A DNA stretch of 64,000 nt from contig CAVVNR010000014.1 in assembly GCA_963749715.1 (NCBI GenBank), positions 1 through 64,000 of the forward strand. Reading direction: 5' to 3'. This DNA is from Roseiarcus sp963749715 (lineage in GTDB: Bacteria; Pseudomonadota; Alphaproteobacteria; Rhizobiales; Beijerinckiaceae). Below, in pieces: positions 43,004 through 52,171 of this stretch. Under the pieces are notes generated by a model. It saw nothing but the letters and a program-made list of their open reading frames with translations, was not told the DNA's origin and did not search any database. Positions within the stretch are counted from its first letter, which is position 1. Each line of letters starts with the position of its first letter. The translations under genes and the position numbers were made by a program.

Positions 43004-44389
43004 CTACCCGGTCTTGGCTGGTTTGGGATTGCGCCAAGGCCCATCGGCCCCGATCAGAGCTTCGGCCGCCTCGGGTCCCCAGGTTCCGGGCGCATATTCA
43101 AGGGGAGGCGGCGGATTCTCCAGGATCGGCTGGACGATTCGCCACTGCGCGTCGATCGAGTCCTCGCGTCCGAACAATTCGTCGTTGCCGCGCATCGCAT
43201 CACCGAGCAGACGCTGATAGGGCGGCACCAGCGAGCCGGCGCGTTCCGAGAGCGTAAGCTCGACACTCTCGCCGGTCATGCCTTCGCCGGGGTGTTTCAC
43301 CCGCAAGCCAATCGCGACCCCAACGTCCGGGCTTATCCGCAGGCGTATATAGCTGGGCGGCGCGCCGGCCTCGTCGCCGAACGTCGCCCGCGGCGGCGGC
43401 TTGTATTCGACTGTGACCTCGGCCGCCGTCAAAGGCATGCATTTCCCGGCGCGTATGTAGATCGGGACACCGGCCCATCGCCACGAGTTGACCGACAATT
43501 TCACCGCGACATAGGTCTCAACCGTCGAGTTCGGCTTGACCCCCTTGACCTGACGATAGCCGCGATACTGGCCCCGAACGATGCTTGCAGCGTCAAGGGG
43601 TTTGACGGCCTTGAGCAGCGCGGCTTTCTGGTCGCGCATCGATTCATGGTCCTCGCCGGTCGGCGGGTCCATCATCACATTGGCGAGCACCTGAAGCATG
43701 TGGTTCTGAACCACGTCGCGGAGCGCCCCCGTTGCGTCGTAGAAACTGCCGCGATCGTCGACCCCAAACGCTTCCGCCATGGTGATCTGGATGCTGCGCA
43801 CATAGTCGCGATTCCACAGCGACTCGAACGGCGCGTTCGCGAACCGGGTGTAGACGATGCTCTGAACCGGCTCCTTGCCGAGATAGTGATCGATGCGATA
43901 GATCGCCGATTCCGGAAAGTCCTCGTGCAAGCACTTATTGAGCGTCCGCGCCGACTCGCGGTCATGACCGAACGGTTTCTCGATCACCAGGCGCGCGTTT
44001 TCGTTGAGCCCCGCCTTGGCGAGCGCCCCCACCACGACCGCGAACAGACTTGGCGGAATCGCCAGGTAGTGCAGTGGCCGCTTGGCGGATCCGAGGGTCC
44101 GCTTAAGCTCCGCGAATGTTGACGGATCGCCGTAATCGCCGTCGACATACCGCAGGAGGCCGAGAAGACGCGCCAGTTTCGTGGGGTCAGCGCCTCCATG
44201 GCTCTCGATGCTCGCCTTGGCGCGCGCCTTCAGGTCATCGATCTTCCAGCCGCTCTTGGCGACGCCAACGATCGGGACATTGCACCCTTCGTCGCAGACG
44301 AGACCCAAAAGAGCCGGAAAGATCTGCTTATAGGCCAGATCGCCGGAAGCGCCGAAGAACACCAGGGCGTCTGACTGGGCGGGCTCCAT
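43004..44389 (-). CDS. zwf: glucose-6-phosphate 1-dehydrogenase
   Basis: A 461-residue enzyme oxidising glucose 6-phosphate to 6-phosphogluconolactone for the pentose-phosphate and Entner-Doudoroff routes. The coenzyme motif FFGASGDLAYKQ and the active-site RIDHYLGKEP are both present, with VIEKPFG and RAGKCMPLTAAEV typical of the family. It is divergent from the lactate-oxidase-family gene, with 169 bases between the starts. No pgl or edd gene is adjacent, unlike in many proteobacteria. Confidence 0.97.
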   Translation of the reverse strand: MEPAQSDALVFFGASGDLAYKQIFPALLGLVCDEGCNVPIVGVAKSGWKIDDLKARAKASIESHGGADPTKLARLLGLLRYVDGDYGDPSTFAELKRTLGSAKRPLHYLAIPPSLFAVVVGALAKAGLNENARLVIEKPFGHDRESARTLNKCLHEDFPESAIYRIDHYLGKEPVQSIVYTRFANAPFESLWNRDYVRSIQITMAEAFGVDDRGSFYDATGALRDVVQNHMLQVLANVMMDPPTGEDHESMRDQKAALLKAVKPLDAASIVRGQYRGYRQVKGVKPNSTVETYVAVKLSVNSWRWAGVPIYIRAGKCMPLTAAEVTVEYKPPPRATFGDEAGAPPSYIRLRISPDVGVAIGLRVKHPGEGMTGESVELTLSERAGSLVPPYQRLLGDAMRGNDELFGREDSIDAQWRIVQPILENPPPPLEYAPGTWGPEAAEALIGADGPWRNPKPAKTG

Positions 44390-44558
44390 GCTGCTCTCCC
44401 TTCGAATTGAAAAACTTGCCCCGATTTCAGTGTCGAGAAAAGAGGCGGCGTCAACCCCCCTTTTCGTGTCGCTTGCCGATCTTGCTCCAGCCCGCAGTCA
44501 TCCCGTAATCCATTTCGCCGCGATCCGGCGGGCTGATCATTTTGGAGGAGGGGCGTCG

Positions 44559-45725
44559 ATGCCCGACTTCGGGAGCTACCAAAACGAAATCTATCTTGCC
44601 GGCCTGAGCGGTCGCCTGCCCCGGTTCCCGATGCGCTTCGGCGAGCTCGAGGCCAAGGCGCATGCGGCGATGCCGGAAAGCCTCGTCTCGTACGTCGCCG
44701 GCGGCTGCGGCGACGAGGCGACCCAAGAGGCCAACGTCGCCGCGTTCGACAAATGGGGCCTCATGCCGCGGATGTTCGTCGGCGCCAAGCGGCGCGACCT
44801 GTCGACCAAGCTCTTCGGCATGACGTTCCCGACGCCGTTGTTCATGAGCCCGATCGGCGTGATCGGGCTCTGCGCCCAGGACGGCCACGGCGATCTGGCG
44901 ACGGCCCGCGCCGCCGCGCTGACCGGCGTGCCGATGGTCGCGTCAACCCTTTCGGTCGATCCGCTCGAAGCCGTCGCCGCCGAGTTCAAGACGACGCCCG
45001 GGTTCTTCCAGCTCTATACCCCGACCGATCGCGAGCTCGCGGCGAGCCTGGTCAAGCGGGCCGAGCAGGCCGGGTTCAAGGCGATCGTGGTGACGCTCGA
45101 CACCTGGGTGACCGGCTGGCGCCCGCGCGATCTCGCCACCGCCAACTTTCCGCAACTGCGGGGCCACTGCCTCGCCAATTATCTCACCGACCCGCGCTTC
45201 GCCCAATTGCTGGGCGGGCCGCCGGAGCGCGACCCGCGCGCGGCGGTGATGACCTGGGTGACGATCTTCGGCAATCCGTTGACCTGGGACGACCTGCCAT
45301 GGCTGCGCTCGCTGACCAAGCTGCCGCTGATCGTCAAAGGCGTCTGCCATCCCGATGACGCGCGGCGCGCGATCGACGGTGGGGTCGACGGAATCTACTG
45401 CTCCAATCACGGCGGCCGGCAAGCCAACGGAGGGATCCCGGCGCTCGACATGCTGCCGGGCGTGGTGAAGGCCGCCGGCGCGACGCCAGTGCTGTTCGAT
45501 TCCGGAATCCGCACCGGCACGCACATCGTCAAGGCCCTGGCTATGGGCGCCGCGGCGGTCGGGGTCGGCCGCCCCTACGCCTACGGGCTGGCGCTGGGCG
45601 GGACCGAGGGCGTCGTCCACGTGTTGCGCTCGCTATTGGCCGAAGCCGATCTCTGCATGGCTGTCGACGGCTATCCCACCCGCGCCGATCTCACGCCCGA
45701 GGCGTTACGGCGAGTGGAACGATGA
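44559..45725 (+). CDS. alpha-hydroxy-acid oxidising FMN enzyme (lactate 2-monooxygenase-like)
   Basis: A 388-residue member of the FMN-dependent alpha-hydroxy acid oxidase family. The N-terminus (MPDFGSYQNEIYLAGLSGRL) resembles lactate 2-monooxygenase more than glycolate oxidase or L-lactate dehydrogenase. The active-site His and Arg are in CSNHGGRQANGG, and the FMN-binding FDSGIRTGTHIVKALAMGAA follows. It would oxidise lactate or a similar 2-hydroxy acid. ATG 44559 has GGAGGAGGGG directly upstream. An open frame from 44388 overlaps the zwf start and is not used. Confidence 0.88.
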   Translation: MPDFGSYQNEIYLAGLSGRLPRFPMRFGELEAKAHAAMPESLVSYVAGGCGDEATQEANVAAFDKWGLMPRMFVGAKRRDLSTKLFGMTFPTPLFMSPIGVIGLCAQDGHGDLATARAAALTGVPMVASTLSVDPLEAVAAEFKTTPGFFQLYTPTDRELAASLVKRAEQAGFKAIVVTLDTWVTGWRPRDLATANFPQLRGHCLANYLTDPRFAQLLGGPPERDPRAAVMTWVTIFGNPLTWDDLPWLRSLTKLPLIVKGVCHPDDARRAIDGGVDGIYCSNHGGRQANGGIPALDMLPGVVKAAGATPVLFDSGIRTGTHIVKALAMGAAAVGVGRPYAYGLALGGTEGVVHVLRSLLAEADLCMAVDGYPTRADLTPEALRRVER

Positions 45726-45767
45726 CTGCGATTGGTGCTTTCGCGCCCCGCGACGAGGCCATGGTCC

Positions 45768-46647
45768 CTATTGGGCTCGCGCGTGGGCGAACTCCCAGTA
45801 GAGCTTGCGCGCGCGGCGGAAGAACGGGCCAGGCTGCAGGTCACGCCCGTCGATCCGCCTGACCGGCGTCACCTTGCCGTAATTGCCGACGACGAAAATC
45901 TCGTCCGCGCCGTCGAAATCGGCGAACCCGAGCGTCGCTTCGCGCGCGTCCTGGCCGTCGGCGCGCAGAAGGTCGAGCACCCGCTGCCGGGTGACGCCGC
46001 TGAGAAAGCTCCCGTTGGCGATCGGCGTCATCACCACGCCGTCCCTGGCCATGAACACGTTGGCGGTGGCGAGCTCGGCGACATTGCCGAGCATGTCGCA
46101 CATGAGACAATTGTCGAAGCCGCGCGCCCGCGCCTCGATCAGCGCGCGCCCGTTGTTGGGATAGAGGCAGCCAGCCTTGGCCTCGATCGGTATGGTGACG
46201 GCGAGCGGTTTGGCGTAGGGGGAGCGCGTGATCGACACCCCGGTCGGCGCGGGCATGGGCGCTTCGTAGATCGAGAGGCAGAAGCGGGTCGAGTTCGGCG
46301 TCCGGCGCGACCGCGCTCGTGGCGCTTCCCTGCTCTGGCCAGTACATTGGGCGGATATAAAGCTCGGCGCCGGGGCCGAATTTCTTCACTCCCTCGGCCG
46401 CGAGCTCGAGCATCGCCTCGACGCTCATCGTCGGCTTGAGGCACATCGATTGGGCTGAGCGATTGAGGCGGGCGCAATGCTTGTCGAGGTCAGGCGTGAC
46501 GCCCTCGAAGGCGCGCGCGCCGTCGAACACGCTCGAGCCCAGCCAGAAGGCGTGGGTGCGCGCGCCGACGATCGGGCGGTTGCCCTCGAGCCATTCGCCG
46601 TCGAGGAAGGTGAAGGTTTGCGACCAGGCGGACATCGGCGCATTCAT
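45768..46647 (-). pseudogene. ilvE: branched-chain aminotransferase, frameshifted in the middle
   Basis: A fold-type IV PLP aminotransferase. The N-terminal part (46647 to about 46285) reads TFTFLDGEWLEGNRPIVGAR and SSVFDGARAFEGVTPDL. The C-terminal part, in another frame, has the catalytic lysine in EAKAGCLYPNN and RALIEARARGFDN and GNVAELATANVFMARDG. The two frames meet at about 46275-46285, where one base more or less would give a single protein of about 292 residues with TRFCLSIYEAPM across the joint. The enzyme transfers amino groups in valine, leucine and isoleucine synthesis. A break in such a gene suggests either a second copy elsewhere or a sequence error. Confidence 0.85.
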
Positions 46648-46687
46648 CCATGCGACAGGGTTCTAGACCATGTCGTGTTCAGCGGGA

Positions 46688-46779
46688 TCGTCATCGCGAG
46701 GAGCGAAGCGATGCGGCGTTCCAGTTCGCAGGGAGCCCCACGTTGTCCCGGATCGCTTCGGCTCGCGCTCGCAACGACG
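46688..46779. repeat. rhizobial palindromic repeat (CGTCATtGCGAGGAGCGAAGCGA type)
   Basis: A 92-base imperfect inverted repeat. The left arm CGTCATCGCGAGGAGCGAAG matches the reverse complement of the right arm (GCTTCGGCTCGCGCTCGCAA then CGACG). This is the widely scattered intergenic repeat of Rhizobiales genomes. It lies between the aminotransferase start and the folate gene. Confidence 0.75.
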
Positions 46780-46898
46780 GCTGCGCAGTCGTCTAGACGA
46801 GCCACGGTCCAGACCGCAAGTGGCTCGGGCGGAGGGTTCGGCCTTAAGTCTCGCGAGGTTCGCGCGACCGGGGTAGCGCGAATCGAGCGGGCGTCCAG

Positions 46899-48245
46899 TT
46901 AATCGAGCGGCGTGACCTCGGTGGCCTCGAGGCCCAGCTTCGCGGCGGCTTCGCGCACCTTGATGGCGGCGATCACCAGATCGGGTGCGATCTCGGCCAG
47001 CGGCACGAGCACGAAGGCGCGGTTGAGCAGTTCCGGGTGGGGCAGCGTGAGCCGCTCGGTCTTGAGCGCAATGTCGCCATAGGCGATGAGGTCGATGTCG
47101 ATGACGCGCGGTCCCCACCGCTCAGCGGACACGCGGCCGAGGCCGACCTCGAGCGCCTTCATCCGATCGAGCAGCGCCTCCGGCGCGAGGCGGGTCAGCC
47201 CGAGGGCGCAGGCGTTGACGAACCAGTCCTGGTCGGTCTTGCCCCACGGGGGGGTGCGGTAGAAGCGCGAGACCCGCGTAAGCTCGATCTCCGGCTCGCT
47301 GGCGATTGCGCCGAGCGCGCGGCGAAGGCTCAAGGCCTTGTCGCCGACATTGCCACCGAGCGCGAGCACGATCCGCGCCCGGCCGTCGTTCGCGCGATCC
47401 AAAGAGGACGACGGCGCGGCGGCGCCCTTGAGCGCCGCGAAGACGGCGAGCGCCGCGCGGTTTTCGGCCACGTCATGCACGCGCAACACAGAAGCCCCCC
47501 GCATGAGCGCGATCGTGTCGGCGGCGAGCGTGCCGGGAAGACGCCGATCAACCTCGGCGTCGATGATCCCGCCGATGAACGACTTGCGTGACAGCCCGAC
47601 CAGGATCGGCGCGCCAAAGCGTCGGAAGCGATCGAGATTCCAGATGCAGGAATGGTTCTGCCGCCGCGTCTTGCCAAAGCCGACGCCGGGATCGAGCAAA
47701 ATTCGGCCGAAGGGGACGCCTGCACCCGCAGCAAGGTTGAGCGATCGCTCGAAGAAGCGATCGACGTCGTCGAGAATGTCGATTGCGGCGTCCGCGCTCT
47801 CGCGGTTGTGCATGGCGACGACCGCCGAGCCGGTTTCCGCTACGGCATCCGCCATGCCGGGATCGCGCTGCAGACCCCAGACGTCATTGATGACGCAAGC
47901 CCCGAGCCGCGCCGCTTCGCGCGCCACCGCCGCCTTCGAGGTGTCGATCGAGATCGGCGCGTCAAGGTCGGCCAGCGCCTCGAGCGCCGGAACCACCCGC
48001 CGCAACTCCTCGTCCTGAGAAACGGGAAGGTGGCCGGGCCGGGTCGATTCGCCGCCGACGTCGACAATCGCGGCGCCCTCCGCGACCATCGCCCTGGCGC
48101 GCGCGGCCGCGGCCTCAGGGTCGAAATGGCGGCCGCCGTCGGAGAACGAATCCGGCGTCACATTGAGAATGCCCATGAGCTGGGGCGCTTGTCTCAAGGC
48201 GGCGAGGAACTGGTCGCGCGCGACGGCGCGGTGGACTGCGTTCAT
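46899..48245 (-). CDS. folP: dihydropteroate synthase - HPPK fusion (FolP-FolK), no FolB
   Basis: A 448-residue bifunctional folate protein. Residues about 20-275 are dihydropteroate synthase: LMGILNVTPDSFSDGG, GGESTRPG, ISIDTSKAAVA, LLDPGVGFGKT and VGLSRKSFIG. After a 15-residue linker, residues about 290-448 are hydroxymethylpterin pyrophosphokinase (HPPK): VLALGGNVGDK, RFYRTPPWG, WFVNACALG and RWGPRVIDIDLI. In Rhizobiales folP, folB and folK are usually three separate genes. Here FolB (dihydroneopterin aldolase) is absent between them and the reading frame is continuous. Known HPPK/DHPS fusions mostly have HPPK first, so the order is unusual. Confidence 0.9.
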   Translation of the reverse strand: MNAVHRAVARDQFLAALRQAPQLMGILNVTPDSFSDGGRHFDPEAAAARARAMVAEGAAIVDVGGESTRPGHLPVSQDEELRRVVPALEALADLDAPISIDTSKAAVAREAARLGACVINDVWGLQRDPGMADAVAETGSAVVAMHNRESADAAIDILDDVDRFFERSLNLAAGAGVPFGRILLDPGVGFGKTRRQNHSCIWNLDRFRRFGAPILVGLSRKSFIGGIIDAEVDRRLPGTLAADTIALMRGASVLRVHDVAENRAALAVFAALKGAAAPSSSLDRANDGRARIVLALGGNVGDKALSLRRALGAIASEPEIELTRVSRFYRTPPWGKTDQDWFVNACALGLTRLAPEALLDRMKALEVGLGRVSAERWGPRVIDIDLIAYGDIALKTERLTLPHPELLNRAFVLVPLAEIAPDLVIAAIKVREAAAKLGLEATEVTPLD

Positions 48246-48348
48246 GAGGATCGGCGTCCGACTTGCCTCGTCGCCCGCCCTCCACCGCCCTCCGGACGGT
48301 CCCCCTCCCTCGCTTCGAGTGGGAGCAAAGGAGCGGCGCCGTCAAGCT

Positions 48349-48401
48349 CTCCCCCCGTGCGCTGGCAAAGCGTGGGGGAGCGGGACCATGCGAAGCATGG
48401 T
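48349..48401. repeat. intergenic hairpin pair
   Basis: Two adjacent hairpins lie between the folate and peptidase genes. CTCCCCC (48349-48355) pairs with GGGGGAG (48374-48380), and the perfect ACCATGC-GAA-GCATGGT lies at 48385-48401. The same combination recurs in rhizobial intergenic DNA, so it is probably a repeat unit. It might also act as a bidirectional transcription barrier. The 217-base gap holds nothing else. Confidence 0.5.
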
Positions 48402-48462
48402 GGAGGGGGCAAGTCATCGCGGGCGACGCGAGCAATCGCCCCGGACGGAGCGCCGCCCTCGG

Positions 48463-49845
48463 TCACGCCGCCAACGCCGCCAGTATGCGCGCCCACGAGC
48501 GCGCGCCCTTGTGGAATGAGGTGCGCTCGTATTTCTCGTTGGGCGAGTGGATCCGGTCGTCGTCGAGGGCGAAGCCGACCAAGAGGCTGTCCATGTTGAG
48601 CTCGCGCTTGAACGAGCCGACGATCGGGATCGACCCACCGCTGCCGACGAGGGCCGCGGGCTTCCCCCATTCGGCTTCGAGCGCGCGGCGAGCAAGCCGC
48701 AACGCCTGGTTCTTGATCGGCAGCGAAATCGCCGGGCTGCCGGCGTGGCTGACGAATTCGGCCTTGACGTCGGGAGGCAGGCGCGACGTGACGAAGGCGC
48801 GAAACGATTGAGAGACGCGCTCCGGGCTTTGTTTGCCGACCAGGCGGAACGACACCTTGGCGCTGGCCTTGGCCGGCAACACGGTCTTGAATCCCTCGCC
48901 GGCATAGCCGCCGATAATTCCGTTGACGTCGCAGGTCGGCCGCGCCCAGAGCCGTTCGAGCGGAGTTCGGTCGCGCTCGCCCGCCGGGGCCGTGAGCCCG
49001 ACATCGCGCAGGAACGCCGCTGCGTCGAAGCCGAACGCATTCCATTGATCGAGGATTTCCTGCGGGACCTCTTCGACCCCGTCGTAGAAGCCCGGCAAGG
49101 CTACAGCGCCGGAATCGTCATGCAGCGCGCCGAGAATGCGGCAGAGGACATGAATCGGATTGACGGCCATGCCGCCATAGAGGCCTGAGTGGAGATCGCG
49201 ATTGGCGCCGGTCAGCACAACCTCCTCGCCGACGATCCCGCGCAGCGACATGGTGATCGCCGGCGTCGAGCGGTCCCACATACCCGTATCGCAGACGAGG
49301 GCGACATCGGCCTTGAGCTCTTTGGCGTTGTTGGTGAGAAAGGCCGGCAGCGACGGCGATCCGGTCTCCTCCTCGCCCTCGAACAGCGCCGTCACGTGGC
49401 ACGGCGGCCCGCCGAATTGCTTGAACGCGCGGCAGGCCTCGAGAAAGGTCATGAGCTGGCCTTTGTCGTCCGAGGCGCCGCGCGCCACGATCGCCTCGCC
49501 GCTGGGCCCGGCCTCGAGCTTCGGCTCGAACGGCGGGTTGCGCCAAAGATTTAGGGGATCGACCGGCTGCACGTCATAGTGGCCGTAGAACAGCACGTGC
49601 GGCGCCTCGCGGCGACTGGCCCTGATTTGACCGACGACCATCGGCCGGCCGGGCGTCGGACGCTTGGCCGCCTCGAATCCGAGCGCGGCGAGCTCGGACG
49701 CCAGCCAGTCCGCCGCCCGCTCGCAATCGGGGAAATGCGCCGGCACGGCCGATATCGAGGGGATCGACAAGAAGGCGAATAGCCGGTCGAGCGCCGCCGT
49801 CTGGTCCGCGTCGATCGCGGTCAGAATATCGTCAATCGTGGCCAT
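48463..49845 (-). CDS. M20-family metallopeptidase (dipeptidase)
   Basis: A 460-residue zinc peptidase of the M20 (PepV/carnosinase-like) group. Metal and catalytic residues are visible in FYGHYDVQPVDP, GASDDKGQ, FEGEEETGSPSL and VCDTGMWD, with the dimerisation-domain His in DLHSGLYGG. Members cleave dipeptides or deacylate amino acids. ATG 49845 (MATIDDILTAIDADQ) is the natural start. The frame extends to 50004 without support. It is transcribed away from the small gene at 49992. Confidence 0.92.
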   Translation of the reverse strand: MATIDDILTAIDADQTAALDRLFAFLSIPSISAVPAHFPDCERAADWLASELAALGFEAAKRPTPGRPMVVGQIRASRREAPHVLFYGHYDVQPVDPLNLWRNPPFEPKLEAGPSGEAIVARGASDDKGQLMTFLEACRAFKQFGGPPCHVTALFEGEEETGSPSLPAFLTNNAKELKADVALVCDTGMWDRSTPAITMSLRGIVGEEVVLTGANRDLHSGLYGGMAVNPIHVLCRILGALHDDSGAVALPGFYDGVEEVPQEILDQWNAFGFDAAAFLRDVGLTAPAGERDRTPLERLWARPTCDVNGIIGGYAGEGFKTVLPAKASAKVSFRLVGKQSPERVSQSFRAFVTSRLPPDVKAEFVSHAGSPAISLPIKNQALRLARRALEAEWGKPAALVGSGGSIPIVGSFKRELNMDSLLVGFALDDDRIHSPNEKYERTSFHKGARSWARILAALAA

Positions 49846-49991
49846 CCGCGCTCTGCCCCCCGCCGTCCTTTCGCCGCCATGAGCCGGCTCGCTTCTTTCT
49901 ACCACAACCCCCGAAGCTCGTCGTCTGGCCCGCATCGTCTTGCCAAGCGCGGACCGGACCGGGACGATCGGGCCTGTGGGAGGACGTAAGG

Positions 49992-50324
49992 ATGGCGGAG
50001 CCATTCGACGCCGGCAAGGCGCCGTTCAATCGTCTGAATGCGCCGCCCGGCGCACAGGTCGATCTCAGCTTTGCCCCCATCCTCGCGGATCTCGGCCTGC
50101 CGGCCCTCGATCGGCATGACGCCTTCTACGGCGCGCTGATGACGGCGATGATGTATGTCGCGCTCGCGGACCTCAAGGCCCGCAATATCCGCATCCCGCG
50201 CCAGTTCGCGCGGCCGATCACCCCCTTCGGCGGCGGATCACGCGTCGCTGTTGCAAGCCAAAATAACCGCGCCGAAAGCGCGGCCGTCGAGAAAACGAAG
50301 ACTCGAACCGGTCAGAAAATCTGA
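49992..50324 (+). CDS. small hypothetical protein
   Basis: A 110-residue frame starting with an ATG preceded by AAGG. The first 75 residues look protein-like (APILADLGLPALDRHDAFYG, ALMTAMMYVALADLKARN), but I recognise no family. The last 35 are basic and polar. Its end is convergent with, and overlaps by 13 bases, the end of the phosphate transporter gene. Whether it is expressed is uncertain. Confidence 0.45.
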   Translation: MAEPFDAGKAPFNRLNAPPGAQVDLSFAPILADLGLPALDRHDAFYGALMTAMMYVALADLKARNIRIPRQFARPITPFGGGSRVAVASQNNRAESAAVEKTKTRTGQKI

Positions 50325-51931
50325 CGGAAGATGATGAACAGCGTGCCCGACAGCATCATCGCGACCGGCAGCGTCAGCACCCAGGCGAGCACCAAGTTGC
50401 GCACCGTCGACCATTGCATTCCCGAGCCGTTGGCGACCATCGTGCCGGCGACGCCGGAAGAGAGAACATGGGTCGTCGAAACCGGCAGGCCGAGGCCGTC
50501 GGCCGCGCCGATTGTCGCGGCGGCGATAATTTCCGCCGCGGCGCCCTGGCCGTAGGTCAGATGGGTCTTGCCGATCTTCTCGCCGACCGTGACCACGATG
50601 CGCTTCCAGCCGACCATCGTGCCGAGGCCGAGCGCGATCGCCACACACACCTTCACCCAAAGCGGGATGAACTTGGTCGAAAAGTCGAGCTGCTTCTTGA
50701 ACTCGCTGATCGTCGCCTTTTCCTCAGGCTTCAGCTCGCTTTCCTTGTCCTTCGCCAGAACACGGAAAGCCTCCGAGGCGAGATACATGTCGTTGCGGAG
50801 GTTCTGCACCTGTGCGAGCGGCGTCCTGGCGACCGAGCCATATTGCTCGACGGAGTCGCTGATCTGCTTCACCAGCGCCGCAAGAGACGGATAAGTGCCT
50901 TCGGAGATCGCATGGGCGTGGACGTACTCGGTCACCGCCGGGCGCGGATCGCCGATCACGTTAAATCCGGCGCCGTGGGCTTCGACGATCTTCGAGGCGG
51001 CATGCGCCGAGGCAATGAACTGCGCGGTGTGGTTCACCGGCGGCGCCCTGTTCAGCGCGTAGGCCGTCGGCACGACGCCGATCAGGATCAACATGATCAG
51101 GCCCATGCCTTTCTGCCCATCGTTGGAGCCGTGGAAGAAAGACACGAGGGTGCAGGTGAGGATCAGAAGGCCGCGGATCCACCATGTCGGCGGCTCGTTC
51201 GTCTTTGGCGCCGTATAAAGCTCGGGCGCGCGGATGACTGCCTTCATTCCCAGCAAAAGCAGCGCAGAAAGGGCAAATCCGAACAGCGGCGAGAACAGCA
51301 GGGCCTCGCCGATCTTCGTCACCTGGTCCCAGTCCACGCCGGACGTGCCGTCCTGGCCGCGAACCAGGGCGTTGGCGACGCCGACGCCAACGATCGAGCC
51401 GATCAGCGTATGCGAGCTAGAGGCCGGCAGACCCAGCCACCAAGTTCCCAGGTTCCAGATGATCGCAGCGATAAGCAGGGCGAACACCATGGCGTAGCCG
51501 GCGCTCGAACCGACCTGAAGAATGAGTTCGACCGGCAGCAGAGAAACGATACCGAAGGCGACCGCCCCGCTCGAAGCAAGCACACCCAGGAGGTTGAAGC
51601 AGCCCGACCACACGACCGCGAACTGAGCCGGCAGGGCGTGGGTGTAAATGACGGTCGCGACGGCGTTGGCGGTGTCGTGGAATCCGTTGACGAATTCGAA
51701 GCCGAGCGCAATCAGCATCGCGACGCCGAGCAGCAGGAACGGCACGATCGTGGTCGGTCCGCCGCCGGCCTCCGAAACGTCGGTGCGGATCGAATAGGCC
51801 ATGTAGAACAGACCCCCCGCGAGGACGGCGAGCAAAATAAGCGCGAGTTGAATATCGAGGGGCTTGTCCAGATGCGGCTTCACCGGCGCAACGGCAGCTG
51901 GTCCGAGTCGAGCGTCGAATGCGGCGGACAT
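50312..51931 (-). CDS. pit: Pit-family inorganic phosphate transporter
   Basis: A 539-residue low-affinity phosphate permease with two repeated PHO4 signatures: GFEFVNGFHDTANAVATVIY near the N-terminus and FFHGSNDGQKGMGLIML in the second half. About ten spans surround a long central hydrophilic loop (about 290-420). ATG 51931 has GGAGA just upstream, and an open frame to 52015 is not used. No pho regulatory genes are nearby. It is divergent from the OFA transporter gene. Confidence 0.93.
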   Translation of the reverse strand: MSAAFDARLGPAAVAPVKPHLDKPLDIQLALILLAVLAGGLFYMAYSIRTDVSEAGGGPTTIVPFLLLGVAMLIALGFEFVNGFHDTANAVATVIYTHALPAQFAVVWSGCFNLLGVLASSGAVAFGIVSLLPVELILQVGSSAGYAMVFALLIAAIIWNLGTWWLGLPASSSHTLIGSIVGVGVANALVRGQDGTSGVDWDQVTKIGEALLFSPLFGFALSALLLLGMKAVIRAPELYTAPKTNEPPTWWIRGLLILTCTLVSFFHGSNDGQKGMGLIMLILIGVVPTAYALNRAPPVNHTAQFIASAHAASKIVEAHGAGFNVIGDPRPAVTEYVHAHAISEGTYPSLAALVKQISDSVEQYGSVARTPLAQVQNLRNDMYLASEAFRVLAKDKESELKPEEKATISEFKKQLDFSTKFIPLWVKVCVAIALGLGTMVGWKRIVVTVGEKIGKTHLTYGQGAAAEIIAAATIGAADGLGLPVSTTHVLSSGVAGTMVANGSGMQWSTVRNLVLAWVLTLPVAMMLSGTLFIIFRQIF

Positions 51932-52041
51932 AAGGTCTCCTTGAGCGGCGGCGCTATCTATCGCGACGCTGCATGACAGGAATGTGAACGCCCGCCGAGC
52001 ATGTCGGAGGCCCATGCAGCAACATTCGCGGCGCTCGACCT

Positions 52042-52075
52042 GATAGGAAAAATGTTAGGTGCGATAGGTAAAAAT
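52042..52075. promoter_or_regulatory. direct repeat upstream of the OFA transporter gene, candidate operator
   Basis: GATAGGAAAAAT (52042-52053) is repeated as GATAGGTAAAAAT (52063-52075), with starts 21 bases apart, about two helical turns. It sits in an AT-rich pocket between the divergent phosphate and OFA transporter genes, roughly 100 bases before the OFA start. Direct repeats spaced by two turns are typical of paired regulator sites. No regulator can be named. Confidence 0.4.
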
Positions 52076-52171
52076 ACTCAACTGGAAAACGTCGGCAGGC
52101 ATTGTCAAACCGCTCCGAATAGGCGATTTTGAGTAAAAGAAAGAGATATTGCTAGGGGAGCAACGCGCCAA

